A DNA stretch of 64,000 nucleotides from positions 100,394 to 164,393 of the forward strand of contig NZ_SJDT01000005.1 of the NCBI RefSeq assembly GCF_004331995.1, in the 5' to 3' direction. This document shows positions 34,878 through 42,501 of the stretch, piece by piece; position 1 is the stretch's first letter; every line of letters starts with the position of its first letter. The position numbers were made by a program, and so were the translations under genes. The notes beneath the pieces are model-generated. The model did no database searches. It saw nothing but the letters and a program-made list of their open reading frames with translations, and was not told the DNA's origin. This stretch comes from Arcanobacterium bovis (lineage in GTDB: Bacteria; Actinomycetota; Actinomycetes; Actinomycetales; Actinomycetaceae).

Positions 34878-37037
34878 ATGTTGGTTGATTCAATTACCTC
34901 TGCCGGCACGATGGTTGTGAAGCGAGATGGGCGAAAAGTACGCTTTGATCCATCGAAGATTTACCGCGCCGTCTACCTTGCATTGAACAACCAGGGAATC
35001 GACGACCATCCTTTCGTTATGCAGGCGGTTCGCGGCGTCATCGCTGCACTTCCTGAGGGCGAACTGGACATCGCCACGATCCAGACGGCGATTGAAAACT
35101 TCCTGATGTCGTCCAAGTATCCAGACGTAGCGCGTGCTTACATCGAATATCGCCATGATCGCGACATTGCGCGTGAAGAAAACATGGACGTTACACACTC
35201 GGTTGGGAAACTTCTCAAGCGCGACAAAACTGTGGTTAACGAAAACGCCAATAAGGACTCCACCGTCTTTAATACACAGCGCGATCTCACCGCAGGCTCT
35301 GTTGCCAAGGCGTATGCCTTACGCTCAATGCTTCCGCGCGCCGTGGCAAACGCCCACATCAAAGGCGAAATTCATTTCCACGACCTCGACTACAACCCTT
35401 TCCAGCCAATGACCAATTGCTGCCTGATCGACATTGAAGGCATGCTCAAAGACGGTTTCCAGATCGGAAATGCGCGAGTCGAATCGCCACGCTCAATTAA
35501 CACTGCCACTGCACAAATCGCCCAGATCATTGCCAACGTTGCGTCCTCGCAGTATGGAGGCGCGTCGGTTGATCGTACCGATGAAGTGCTCGCACCCTAT
35601 GCCGAAATGAACTTCGCCAAGCATATGCAAGACGCCGAGCAGTGGGTGGCTCCTGACCTGCGCCAAGACTACGCATGGACGAAAACCCGCAAAGATATCT
35701 ACGATGCTATGCAGTCGCTCGAATACGAAATCAACACGCTCTATTCGTCAAATGGGCAAACGCCGTTCGTCACTCTCGGCTTCGGCCTTGGTACCAGCGA
35801 ATTTGAGCGCGAGATCCAACGAGCAATCTTGCAAGTGCGCATCAAAGGAATTGGCCGCGACCGCCACACTGCGATCTTCCCCAAGTTGGTATTTGGCTTG
35901 CGCCGCGGCGTGAATCTTGACGCAACCGATCCTAATTACGACATCAAACAGCTCGCGCTGGAATGCTCCACGAAACGTATGTATCCCGACGTGCTCTCGT
36001 ACGACAAAATCACCGAGCTCGAAGGCGATTACAAAGCTCCGATGGGCTGCCGGTCTTTCCTACCAAAGTGGGTTGATCCAGAAACTGGCGAGGCGGTGAA
36101 CGCAGGCCGTAACAACCTCGGCGTCGTCACCCTTAATATCCCGCGCATTGCGATTGAAGCCCACGGCGAGCAGGAGCGCTTCTGGCGAATCTTCGACGAA
36201 CGAATGGAAGTGGTCAAGCAGGCGCTACTCTTCCGTATCAACCGTTGCGAAGATGCTACCCCTGCTAACGCGCCAATTCTGTACAAGTACGGAGCGTTCG
36301 GGAAGCGGGTGGACGACGCCGAAACGAGCGTTTCCGAGTTCTTCCAGAATCATCGCGCTACCGTGTCGATCGGATATATTGGCCTGTATGAGGCTGCTAC
36401 CTGCTTCTATGGTCCAGACTGGGAGTCAAATCCGCAGGCAAAGGAATTTACGCTCGATATTGTGCGCCGGCTCAATGATTACGCAACTGAGTGGAAGCTT
36501 GAGTATCCGTACTGGTTCTCTGTTTATTCGACGCCGTCGGAGTCGCTAACTGATCGGTTCTGCCGCCTTGACCAGGCGAAATTTGGCAAGATTGCCGATA
36601 TTACCGACAAAGACTACTACACGAATTCCTTCCATTACGACGTGCGCAAGAAGATCACGCCTTTTGAAAAGATCGACTTCGAAAAGGACTATGCACAGTA
36701 CACCAAGGGTGGATTCATCCATTACTGTGAGTATCCGAAGCTCACGCACAATGTGGCAGCGCTCGAGGCAGTGTGGGACTACGCATACGATAAAGTGGCA
36801 TATTTGGGTACAAACACCCCGATTGATCACTGCTATAACTGTGGTTTCCAAGGAGAATTTAACCCCACGGCTGAGGGCTTCAAGTGCCCTGATTGTGGCA
36901 ATGAAGACCCTGCCACCTGCGATGTTGTGAAGCGTACCTGTGGATATTTGGGCAACCCTCAAAAGCGCCCGATGGTGCACGGTCGCCATGTGGAGATTTC
37001 TTCTCGAGTTAAGCACATGGACGGACCATTGCAGTGA
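34878..37037 (+). CDS. nrdD: Anaerobic (class III) ribonucleoside-triphosphate reductase
   Basis: 719 residues from the ATG behind AAAGGAAG. A GTG 27 bases earlier also opens the frame but lies inside an NrdR box. An ATP-cone (about 10-100: VVKRDGRKVRFDPSKIYRAV) gives allosteric control. The C-terminal zinc site is Cys652, Cys655, Cys670 and Cys673, and the glycyl radical is Gly689 in RTCGYLG. It reduces ribonucleoside triphosphates without oxygen after activation by NrdG, encoded 33 bases downstream. With nrdHIEF, also in this window, the organism can make dNTPs with or without oxygen. Confidence 0.94.
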   Translation: MLVDSITSAGTMVVKRDGRKVRFDPSKIYRAVYLALNNQGIDDHPFVMQAVRGVIAALPEGELDIATIQTAIENFLMSSKYPDVARAYIEYRHDRDIAREENMDVTHSVGKLLKRDKTVVNENANKDSTVFNTQRDLTAGSVAKAYALRSMLPRAVANAHIKGEIHFHDLDYNPFQPMTNCCLIDIEGMLKDGFQIGNARVESPRSINTATAQIAQIIANVASSQYGGASVDRTDEVLAPYAEMNFAKHMQDAEQWVAPDLRQDYAWTKTRKDIYDAMQSLEYEINTLYSSNGQTPFVTLGFGLGTSEFEREIQRAILQVRIKGIGRDRHTAIFPKLVFGLRRGVNLDATDPNYDIKQLALECSTKRMYPDVLSYDKITELEGDYKAPMGCRSFLPKWVDPETGEAVNAGRNNLGVVTLNIPRIAIEAHGEQERFWRIFDERMEVVKQALLFRINRCEDATPANAPILYKYGAFGKRVDDAETSVSEFFQNHRATVSIGYIGLYEAATCFYGPDWESNPQAKEFTLDIVRRLNDYATEWKLEYPYWFSVYSTPSESLTDRFCRLDQAKFGKIADITDKDYYTNSFHYDVRKKITPFEKIDFEKDYAQYTKGGFIHYCEYPKLTHNVAALEAVWDYAYDKVAYLGTNTPIDHCYNCGFQGEFNPTAEGFKCPDCGNEDPATCDVVKRTCGYLGNPQKRPMVHGRHVEISSRVKHMDGPLQ

Positions 37038-37070
37038 TGCTCAAACAGCGCGGCACCATCGAGGTGAGAA

Positions 37071-37613
37071 TTGCCTGAAAAGGACAAACACGGAATTGTG
37101 CAGCCCAGCCCCTGTGAATGGAGCGGGGCTGCACTGTCACAGGGATACGTAGCGGATTACAAGCCGTTTAATTTTGTGGACGGCGAAGGCGTGCGCTGCT
37201 CGCTTTACGTATCAGGTTGCCCATTTCGCTGTCCTGGCTGTTACAACCGTGCAGCTCAGAGCTTCAAATACGGCACTCCCTACACTCAAGAACTCGAAGA
37301 GAAAATTCTTACCGATTTAGCTCAGCCTTATGTGGCAGGACTCTCGCTACTCGGCGGCGAGCCTTTTCTCAACACGCCCATACTTATCCCGCTGGCGAAG
37401 CGTGTGCGCGATACTTTCGGTGCGGACAAGACCATTTGGGTGTGGTCGGGATACACTCACGAACAGCTCTTAACCGATACTCCCGACAAGCGCGAACTGC
37501 TCGATTTATGCGATGTGCTCGTTGATGGACCTTTCATTGAGTCTTTGTATCATCACGATCTGGCATTTCGCGGATCGAAAAATCAGCGCATAATTCACCT
37601 GCGCGCCAAGTAA
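37071..37613 (+). CDS. nrdG: Anaerobic RNR activating radical-SAM enzyme
   Basis: 180 residues from a TTG with GAGGTGA just upstream. The radical SAM iron-sulfur motif is Cys50-x3-Cys54-x2-Cys57 (CPFRCPGC). GGEPF and the VDGPFIESLYHHDLAFRGSK segment are typical of NrdG. It uses S-adenosylmethionine to create the glycyl radical on NrdD. The N-terminal ~25 residues extend past the usual family start. The spacing of 33 bases to nrdD indicates one operon under the NrdR boxes. Confidence 0.92.
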   Translation: MPEKDKHGIVQPSPCEWSGAALSQGYVADYKPFNFVDGEGVRCSLYVSGCPFRCPGCYNRAAQSFKYGTPYTQELEEKILTDLAQPYVAGLSLLGGEPFLNTPILIPLAKRVRDTFGADKTIWVWSGYTHEQLLTDTPDKRELLDLCDVLVDGPFIESLYHHDLAFRGSKNQRIIHLRAK

Positions 37614-37734
37614 TTCTCTAGTACGCTCAGGAAGCGTTCAGCTAGCATAAGGAAACTCCCAGCGAAAATCGGTAGGATCCAAACTGCGGTCAAGAGCTGT
37701 ATGAATATTGAGCCTCGGAGGAATTAGGAAGTAT

Positions 37735-38769
37735 ATGGGCATCATTTTGGGAATTGCTTCGCTTCTATGCGCGCTGTTTGCAGCGATTACAGTAAAACCA
37801 GATTTTGTTCCGTTTCTTCCAGATCTCGCCTTGACCGAACCGTTCGCGCAGCTCTTGGCAATGCGAGGCGTGCTGGCGATAGTGTTTGTGGGTCTCGGCG
37901 TCTTATTGCTGCTGATCAGCGCTATTTTGCGGGGGTTCCTTCGCAGATTTTGGCTCACGCGAATTTCGGCAGTGGTTTTGATTATTGCGGGTCTTATTCA
38001 CGCCGGCGTGGTGTACGACCGCGGCATTAACAATCCGGGCCACCTGCCCAAAGATCAAGGCATCTCGGGCGCGCAGCATGGCGATGGCTCGCTCACAGTG
38101 CTTTCATATAACACTTTGGGTGGGGCTACAAACACCGATCAGTTGGCCGATGTGATCGTCAATAACGGGGTAGACGTGGTTTCGCTTCCAGAAACCTCCA
38201 CCAAACGTGGCCAAGAACTACTTGCTGAACTGCAAAAACACGGAATGAAATTCCAGATATTCACTACGGAAACACCGAAGTGGAACCCAGAATTTAGTTC
38301 TACTATCCTCCTTATCTCGGAGTCGCTGGGAAAGTACAAAAAGGTTTCGCTACCGATGCAGAATGTACCGGAACTCTCAATCGTCAGTGCTGAACCGGCG
38401 TCGGGAAATGGACCGAAAATGATCGCCGCACATCCAATCGCTCCGACGCATCGCAACATAGACCTGTGGAAACGGGAGATTTCGGCCGTGTATGGACTTT
38501 GTGAATCGCAGAAAAATTACATACTGGCAGGAGATTTCAACTCAACAGTGGATCACCAGAACGCACTAGGCGCCAATTGTGCCGACGCCGTCGCGGAAGC
38601 AGGATCTGCGGGTTTGGGTACCTGGCCAGCGAATATGCCGGCGTTGTTGAGCGCCCCGATTGATCGCGTCCTTCACGACGGCGCTACCTACCGAGGGCAA
38701 AAGGCGACGACGGTGCGCATAGGAAACTCTGATCACCGCGGCATTCTTGTTCGCTTAGGGCAACAGTAA
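37735..38769 (+). CDS. Membrane-anchored endonuclease/exonuclease/phosphatase-fold protein
   Basis: 344 residues; the ATG is preferred because GGAGGAATTAGGAAG precedes it and an in-frame TTG 27 bases earlier would put that site inside the gene. Three membrane helices lie at about 3-22, 37-65 and 74-95, followed by an outside EEP domain. LSYNTLGGA, VSLPETSTKRG, AAHPIAPTH, ILAGDFNST (catalytic Asp/Asn) and IGNSDHRGILV (catalytic Asp/His) are visible. Members cleave phosphodiesters in nucleic acids, lipids or sugar phosphates; the substrate here is unknown. It follows nrdG by about 120 bases. Confidence 0.85.
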   Translation: MGIILGIASLLCALFAAITVKPDFVPFLPDLALTEPFAQLLAMRGVLAIVFVGLGVLLLLISAILRGFLRRFWLTRISAVVLIIAGLIHAGVVYDRGINNPGHLPKDQGISGAQHGDGSLTVLSYNTLGGATNTDQLADVIVNNGVDVVSLPETSTKRGQELLAELQKHGMKFQIFTTETPKWNPEFSSTILLISESLGKYKKVSLPMQNVPELSIVSAEPASGNGPKMIAAHPIAPTHRNIDLWKREISAVYGLCESQKNYILAGDFNSTVDHQNALGANCADAVAEAGSAGLGTWPANMPALLSAPIDRVLHDGATYRGQKATTVRIGNSDHRGILVRLGQQ

Positions 38770-38824
38770 ATGAGTTATTTTCCAAGTTTACGTAGGATTG
38801 AAGAAACCCGTTGAAGGAGTGATT

Positions 38825-39139
38825 ATGGGATTTTTGAGAACCTTGACAGTAGCTGGCATTGGATATGTGCTCGGTGCACGTGCGGGACGCGAGCGATACG
38901 AGCAAATTAAGACGCAGGCATCCAAGGTCTGGAATTCGGCGAGCGTACAGTCTGGCCGTGAAAAGGCAAAAGAAACCGCCTCACAGACTTTTCAGCAAGC
39001 CTCAGACGCAGCAGCCCAGAAGGCAAAGGGAGCAGTTCAGTTTGCCTCCGAAATGGTGAAGGAAAAGGCTGCGGAGCTAAAGGATCGTTCGTCTGATTCG
39101 AACGAGCAACCAGAGATCAAGGTTGAACCGATCAAGTAA
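38825..39139 (+). CDS. Small YtxH/LEA-like protein
   Basis: 104 residues from the ATG after GAAGGAG. A short hydrophobic start with the Gly/Arg-rich motif GYVLGARAGRERYEQI resembles YtxH-type proteins. It continues as an Ala/Lys/Glu/Gln amphipathic helix (KAKETASQTFQQASDAAAQK) of LEA-like character and a charged tail. It is probably membrane-associated and stress-related, by analogy only. It sits 55 bases after the EEP gene. Confidence 0.7.
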   Translation: MGFLRTLTVAGIGYVLGARAGRERYEQIKTQASKVWNSASVQSGREKAKETASQTFQQASDAAAQKAKGAVQFASEMVKEKAAELKDRSSDSNEQPEIKVEPIK

Positions 39140-39243
39140 TTGCGTGTCTAGCTGTGGAAATGAACAGCTAACTCAGTTTCGTGGCTGAACGACTCGTTCA
39201 GCTATGCTACTGAACTGCTAGTTCAACCAAGTCAACTGTGCAT

Positions 39244-39297
39244 AAGACGGTCATGAGTGGAGATTTCGGAACTTTCCGAGCAGCTCATGGCCGTCTT
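39244..39297 (+). terminator. Hairpin with TTTT between convergent genes
   Basis: AAGACGGTCATGAG (39244-39257) pairs with CTCATGGCCGTCTT (39284-39297) with one G-U, followed by TTC. It overlaps the last codons of the convergent App1-type gene. A smaller hairpin GCTGAAC/GTTCAGC lies just upstream in the same gap. Confidence 0.6.
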
Positions 39298-40360
39298 TTC
39301 CGCGTATAACGGGCACGCCATGACGCTCAATATCCGAATCTTCACGCACACTCTCCGCCGGATCGGGAGTTCCGTGCGAAAGAACTTGCTCAACTGGATT
39401 GAGCTCGCGCAATGCAATCACATCAACTCGTGACGGATGCTCGCGGGCTAACTCGTCGTAGATAAGCGGATCGTGCTGGCCGTCGTCGCCCACTAGAGTC
39501 CATGTGATATTGGGGAACATAATGAGGAGATTTCGCAGTTGCGTCTTTTTATGTTCCTGACCAGAACGGAAAAGACCAGTAGGCGTTGGTCCCCAGTCGG
39601 TCATGAGGAGAGGGCCAACCGGAAAACGGAACGTGCTAAGGAAGATTTCCAGCGTAGAGAACGTATTCCACGCGCCCGTCGAGAGATAAAATACCGGAGC
39701 GTCGGGATGTCCGCTCAAAATATTTCGGTAGAAATTCGACATTCCAGCTACAGTTTTCCGCGAATTTGTGTGGACCACAAAAGAGTTCCAAGCAGCTAAA
39801 GCAGCTCGTGGAAGCCAAGTGACCATAATGGTATCGTCGATGTCTGATACAAGGCCTTTAGTTGCTGTTGGGGAAACAATCATTACTGGCGCTTTTACCG
39901 GCTCGCCAGCAGCAGGGATAAGTTCCACTTCGTGCCAGCCGGGAGTGAGTCCGTGATTCTCCACAAGCAGATCTACGTAACCATTTCGGTCTGTTCGGGT
40001 TTCGATGCGCTTCTCTCCAACGGTAACCGTGACCGGCAAAAACCCAACCTGTGTGGTAAAAAATTGCCGCCAGCCCCGCTGTGCTTCGGCACCTGCTTCG
40101 ATGGCCAGCTCGGCAATATCCCGAACAGTATTTATCGCAGGGCTTCGTAGTGAGGACATCTGCAGATTGCGTAAATCAAAGAGAGGCTGACGTTCGTTCG
40201 GCTCTGCCATCAGGGCGCGCGCCAAAATTTTCACTGCCGTGGTAGAGCCATAACCAGTGAATGGAATGATCTGTGGTAGCCAGCCGCGCTGGCGCCACTT
40301 AACTATTCCGCGTCGGTTAATATTTTCTTCGATTGATCGGGCAATATCTGCGATAGCCAT
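39251..40360 (-). CDS. App1-type phosphatidate phosphatase domain protein (DUF2183)
   Basis: 369 residues. The C-terminal two thirds is the App1 catalytic domain: HAD motif I GLVSDIDDTIMVTWLP (the two Asp of DIDDT are nucleophile and acid/base), motif II VFYLSTGAWNTF and motif IV TLVGDDGQHDPLIY. Yeast App1 dephosphorylates phosphatidate; bacterial members are not well characterised. Residues 1-150 form a beta-rich domain typical of the longer bacterial versions (GYGSTTAVKILARALM, then a segment like HEVELIPAAG). Its stop codon lies inside the terminator hairpin shared with the opposing YtxH-like gene. Confidence 0.85.
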   Translation of the reverse strand: MAIADIARSIEENINRRGIVKWRQRGWLPQIIPFTGYGSTTAVKILARALMAEPNERQPLFDLRNLQMSSLRSPAINTVRDIAELAIEAGAEAQRGWRQFFTTQVGFLPVTVTVGEKRIETRTDRNGYVDLLVENHGLTPGWHEVELIPAAGEPVKAPVMIVSPTATKGLVSDIDDTIMVTWLPRAALAAWNSFVVHTNSRKTVAGMSNFYRNILSGHPDAPVFYLSTGAWNTFSTLEIFLSTFRFPVGPLLMTDWGPTPTGLFRSGQEHKKTQLRNLLIMFPNITWTLVGDDGQHDPLIYDELAREHPSRVDVIALRELNPVEQVLSHGTPDPAESVREDSDIERHGVPVIRGKDGHELLGKFRNLHS

Positions 40361-40445
40361 ATCAATATCCTACGTCGTGGGAATAACGCTGCGGTATTTG
40401 GCAGAGATTTTATGCGCTGAGCGCAGTAGCGACGTGGACGGTGGT

Positions 40446-41201
40446 TTATGATGCTGGTAGCTCGGAAAATACAGTGGACTCATATTGGTAACGGTCGCCC
40501 CGATAAGAGTGGTACCCCCACTCCACAATCTTCCCTTCGGCGTCGAAAGCAGTGCGCTCAATCGTAAGGATCGGATCGCGAGTGGTGATACCCAAGAGCC
40601 GCGCAACCGCGCGTTTGGGGCGTTGCGCGCCAACACTTTGCCGTGTGGACGCGATAGTGATTCCAAGCTGCTGTAAATGTTGATACAGACCCACGGTAAG
40701 CAGTTGATCTGGACTTGGCGCGAACTGGAACGGAAGCCAGTTGTAGAGAATCGCTACGGGTACGCCGTCTTTCAACCGTAAACGTTCGAGCTCAAGTACA
40801 TCGGATCCAATCGGGCATTCCAAGCGTCGCGCGATTGTTTCATCAGCCTGCCATTTTTGGTAGCGCAAGATTTGCGTATCGGAAACGCTACCTGCACGTC
40901 GAATGTCGTTGAATAACGACGACGGCTCCTGGAGTCTGTGTCGAGGTTTAGGTGCCACAACGGTACCGAAGCCCCGGCGTCGTAATAAAAGACCCTGATC
41001 AACGAGAGTTTGTAAGGCATGGCGGGCGGTAGGACGAGACACTCGTAGCCGTGCGGCAAGGGAAAGCTCATTTTCGATCAAAGTACCCGGAGCGAGCTCA
41101 CCGGCGATGATTGCCTGCTGGATTGGATAAGAAATTTGCTCATGGAGGGGCACGTCAAGGCTACGATCAAGCGAAATAGGAGGTTTCCACGCCTGTGCCA
41201 T
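40446..41201 (-). CDS. GntR/HutC-family transcriptional regulator
   Basis: 251 residues. The N-terminal winged helix (about 15-80) contains PLHEQISYPIQQAIIAGELA and ELSLAARLRVSRPTARHALQ, typical of GntR. The remainder is a UTRA ligand-binding domain (LELERLRLKDGVPVAILYNW, ending GYHSYRGDRYQYE), which in this subfamily usually senses sugars or sugar phosphates. GGAGC precedes the ATG. It lies downstream of the LacI regulator on the same strand (about 150 bases) but with its own ribosome site. The target genes are unknown. Confidence 0.88.
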   Translation of the reverse strand: MAQAWKPPISLDRSLDVPLHEQISYPIQQAIIAGELAPGTLIENELSLAARLRVSRPTARHALQTLVDQGLLLRRRGFGTVVAPKPRHRLQEPSSLFNDIRRAGSVSDTQILRYQKWQADETIARRLECPIGSDVLELERLRLKDGVPVAILYNWLPFQFAPSPDQLLTVGLYQHLQQLGITIASTRQSVGAQRPKRAVARLLGITTRDPILTIERTAFDAEGKIVEWGYHSYRGDRYQYESTVFSELPAS

Positions 41202-41324
41202 GTCTGTGCTCCGTCTTGTTTATGATGAATTGTGTGTGGCGGTTTTCGTCTCGCGTTTAGGTGAAGCTCACGCAGCGAATATTTGCTCGAGCTTCGCTAG
41301 ACCGTGCTTTCTCAGGTCAGTTTC

Positions 41325-41365
41325 TTACAGCATACGTGATTTAAGGTGTTACAGCATACGCGATT
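41325..41365 (-). repeat. 17-base direct repeat spanning the LacI gene stop
   Basis: TTACAGCATACGTGATT (41325-41341) and TTACAGCATACGCGATT (41349-41365) are 24 bases apart. The second copy contains the stop codon and last codons of the LacI-type gene, so the first is a short downstream duplication that preserves another in-phase TAA. Confidence 0.6.
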
Positions 41366-42371
41366 CGAGTGGAACTTGCGCTCGCGGTCCGGTGCTTTGG
41401 CGCTGAACGAAATCTGTTGGTACTGTGATCACGCGCCGATCTCGCCGCGAACGGTTATCAGCTTGCCAAATTAACGAAAGAGCAGCTTGTTCACCAATCT
41501 CGTAGCTTCCCGAGGAGAGCGATGACAGTTCCGGCTCGGCAATCGTGCAGGTGATTGAATTGTCAATTCCTATCACGGATACGTCGCGCGGAATATTAAA
41601 GCCCTTATTGGCGGCAGCTTTCATGAAACCGCAGGCCATAAGGTCGTTATATGCTAAGACGGCGGAGGTTGGGTTTGTGAACCACTCGTCAGCTGCGCGT
41701 TGTCCGCCGTCGAAATCTGGAGTGTAGTTTTGGGTGCGGATCAGTGTGATGCCGGCTTCCACTGTCTTTGCCTGAGCTGCTCGCCAACGCATGGCATTTG
41801 CCCACGAAAGTTCGGGACCGCTTAGGTAGGTCAATTTTCGGTGGCCGAGGCTCGCCAAGTGCTCGCAGATTTGCCCGATGCCGTGGGAAGTATCGGGTAC
41901 CACGCAAGTGTGGCCCTCAGAGTATCGGTGCAGCAGAACGAGAGGGCGCGTCTTTTCAATTTTCAAGATTGATGCAGGTGATAGCCGTGAAGCGGCAAGT
42001 GCAATTCCGTCTACTGTGTCGAGAATATGCATCACTGATCTACGTTCGAGCGCCTCATTTTCTTGGGAATTGAGGATAATCACCGAGTAATTATTCTTCG
42101 TGGCTGTGGACTGAAAGCCCGCAAGCATTGAGGCATACACAGGGTTAGAGAGATCGGCGAGCACGAATGCGAGCGTTCGATTCTCTTCGCGCTGGTCAGA
42201 GTAGGAAGCTCCCACCGTATGGAAGCCGAGCTTGCGCGCCACGTCAAAGATATGGGCGGAAGTATCGGCGCTCACGCGCCCCGGATTGGAAAAAGCGCGC
42301 GAAACTGTTGATGGAGAAACCTTAGCTTCTCGGGCAACATCGTAGATCGTTACTCGCTTAGGTTTCGACAT
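41349..42371 (-). CDS. LacI-family repressor, linked to beta-glucosidase
   Basis: 340 residues from the ATG (a GTG three codons earlier, only 3 bases after AGGAGG, is the alternative). The LacI DNA-binding helix is VTIYDVAREAKVSPSTVSRA followed by FSNPGRVSADT, and the periplasmic-binding-type sugar domain ends DFVQRQSTGPRA. It lies just after the GH3 beta-glucosidase gene on the same strand, separated by a strong hairpin, so it may control that gene. The ligand is probably a beta-glucoside or a breakdown product, inferred from context. Confidence 0.88.
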   Translation of the reverse strand: MSKPKRVTIYDVAREAKVSPSTVSRAFSNPGRVSADTSAHIFDVARKLGFHTVGASYSDQREENRTLAFVLADLSNPVYASMLAGFQSTATKNNYSVIILNSQENEALERRSVMHILDTVDGIALAASRLSPASILKIEKTRPLVLLHRYSEGHTCVVPDTSHGIGQICEHLASLGHRKLTYLSGPELSWANAMRWRAAQAKTVEAGITLIRTQNYTPDFDGGQRAADEWFTNPTSAVLAYNDLMACGFMKAAANKGFNIPRDVSVIGIDNSITCTIAEPELSSLSSGSYEIGEQAALSLIWQADNRSRRDRRVITVPTDFVQRQSTGPRAQVPLESRML

Positions 42372-42425
42372 ATTTCGCACCGCCCTCCTGAGAATTCCTG
42401 AGTTTTGTGAGCGCCTGAAAATTCT

Positions 42426-42466
42426 GGGTGTGCGGGACGCCTAAGCTGTTGGCGTCCCGCACACCC
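42426..42466 (-). terminator. 16-bp perfect hairpin after beta-glucosidase gene
   Basis: GGGTGTGCGGGACGCC (42426-42441) and its exact complement (42451-42466) flank a 9-base loop. It lies between the GH3 gene and the LacI-type gene, 36 bases after the former's stop. There is no long T-run. Confidence 0.7.
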
Positions 42467-42501
42467 TGGGATTGAGCCCCTGTGAAATCTACTTTACGTG
42501 C

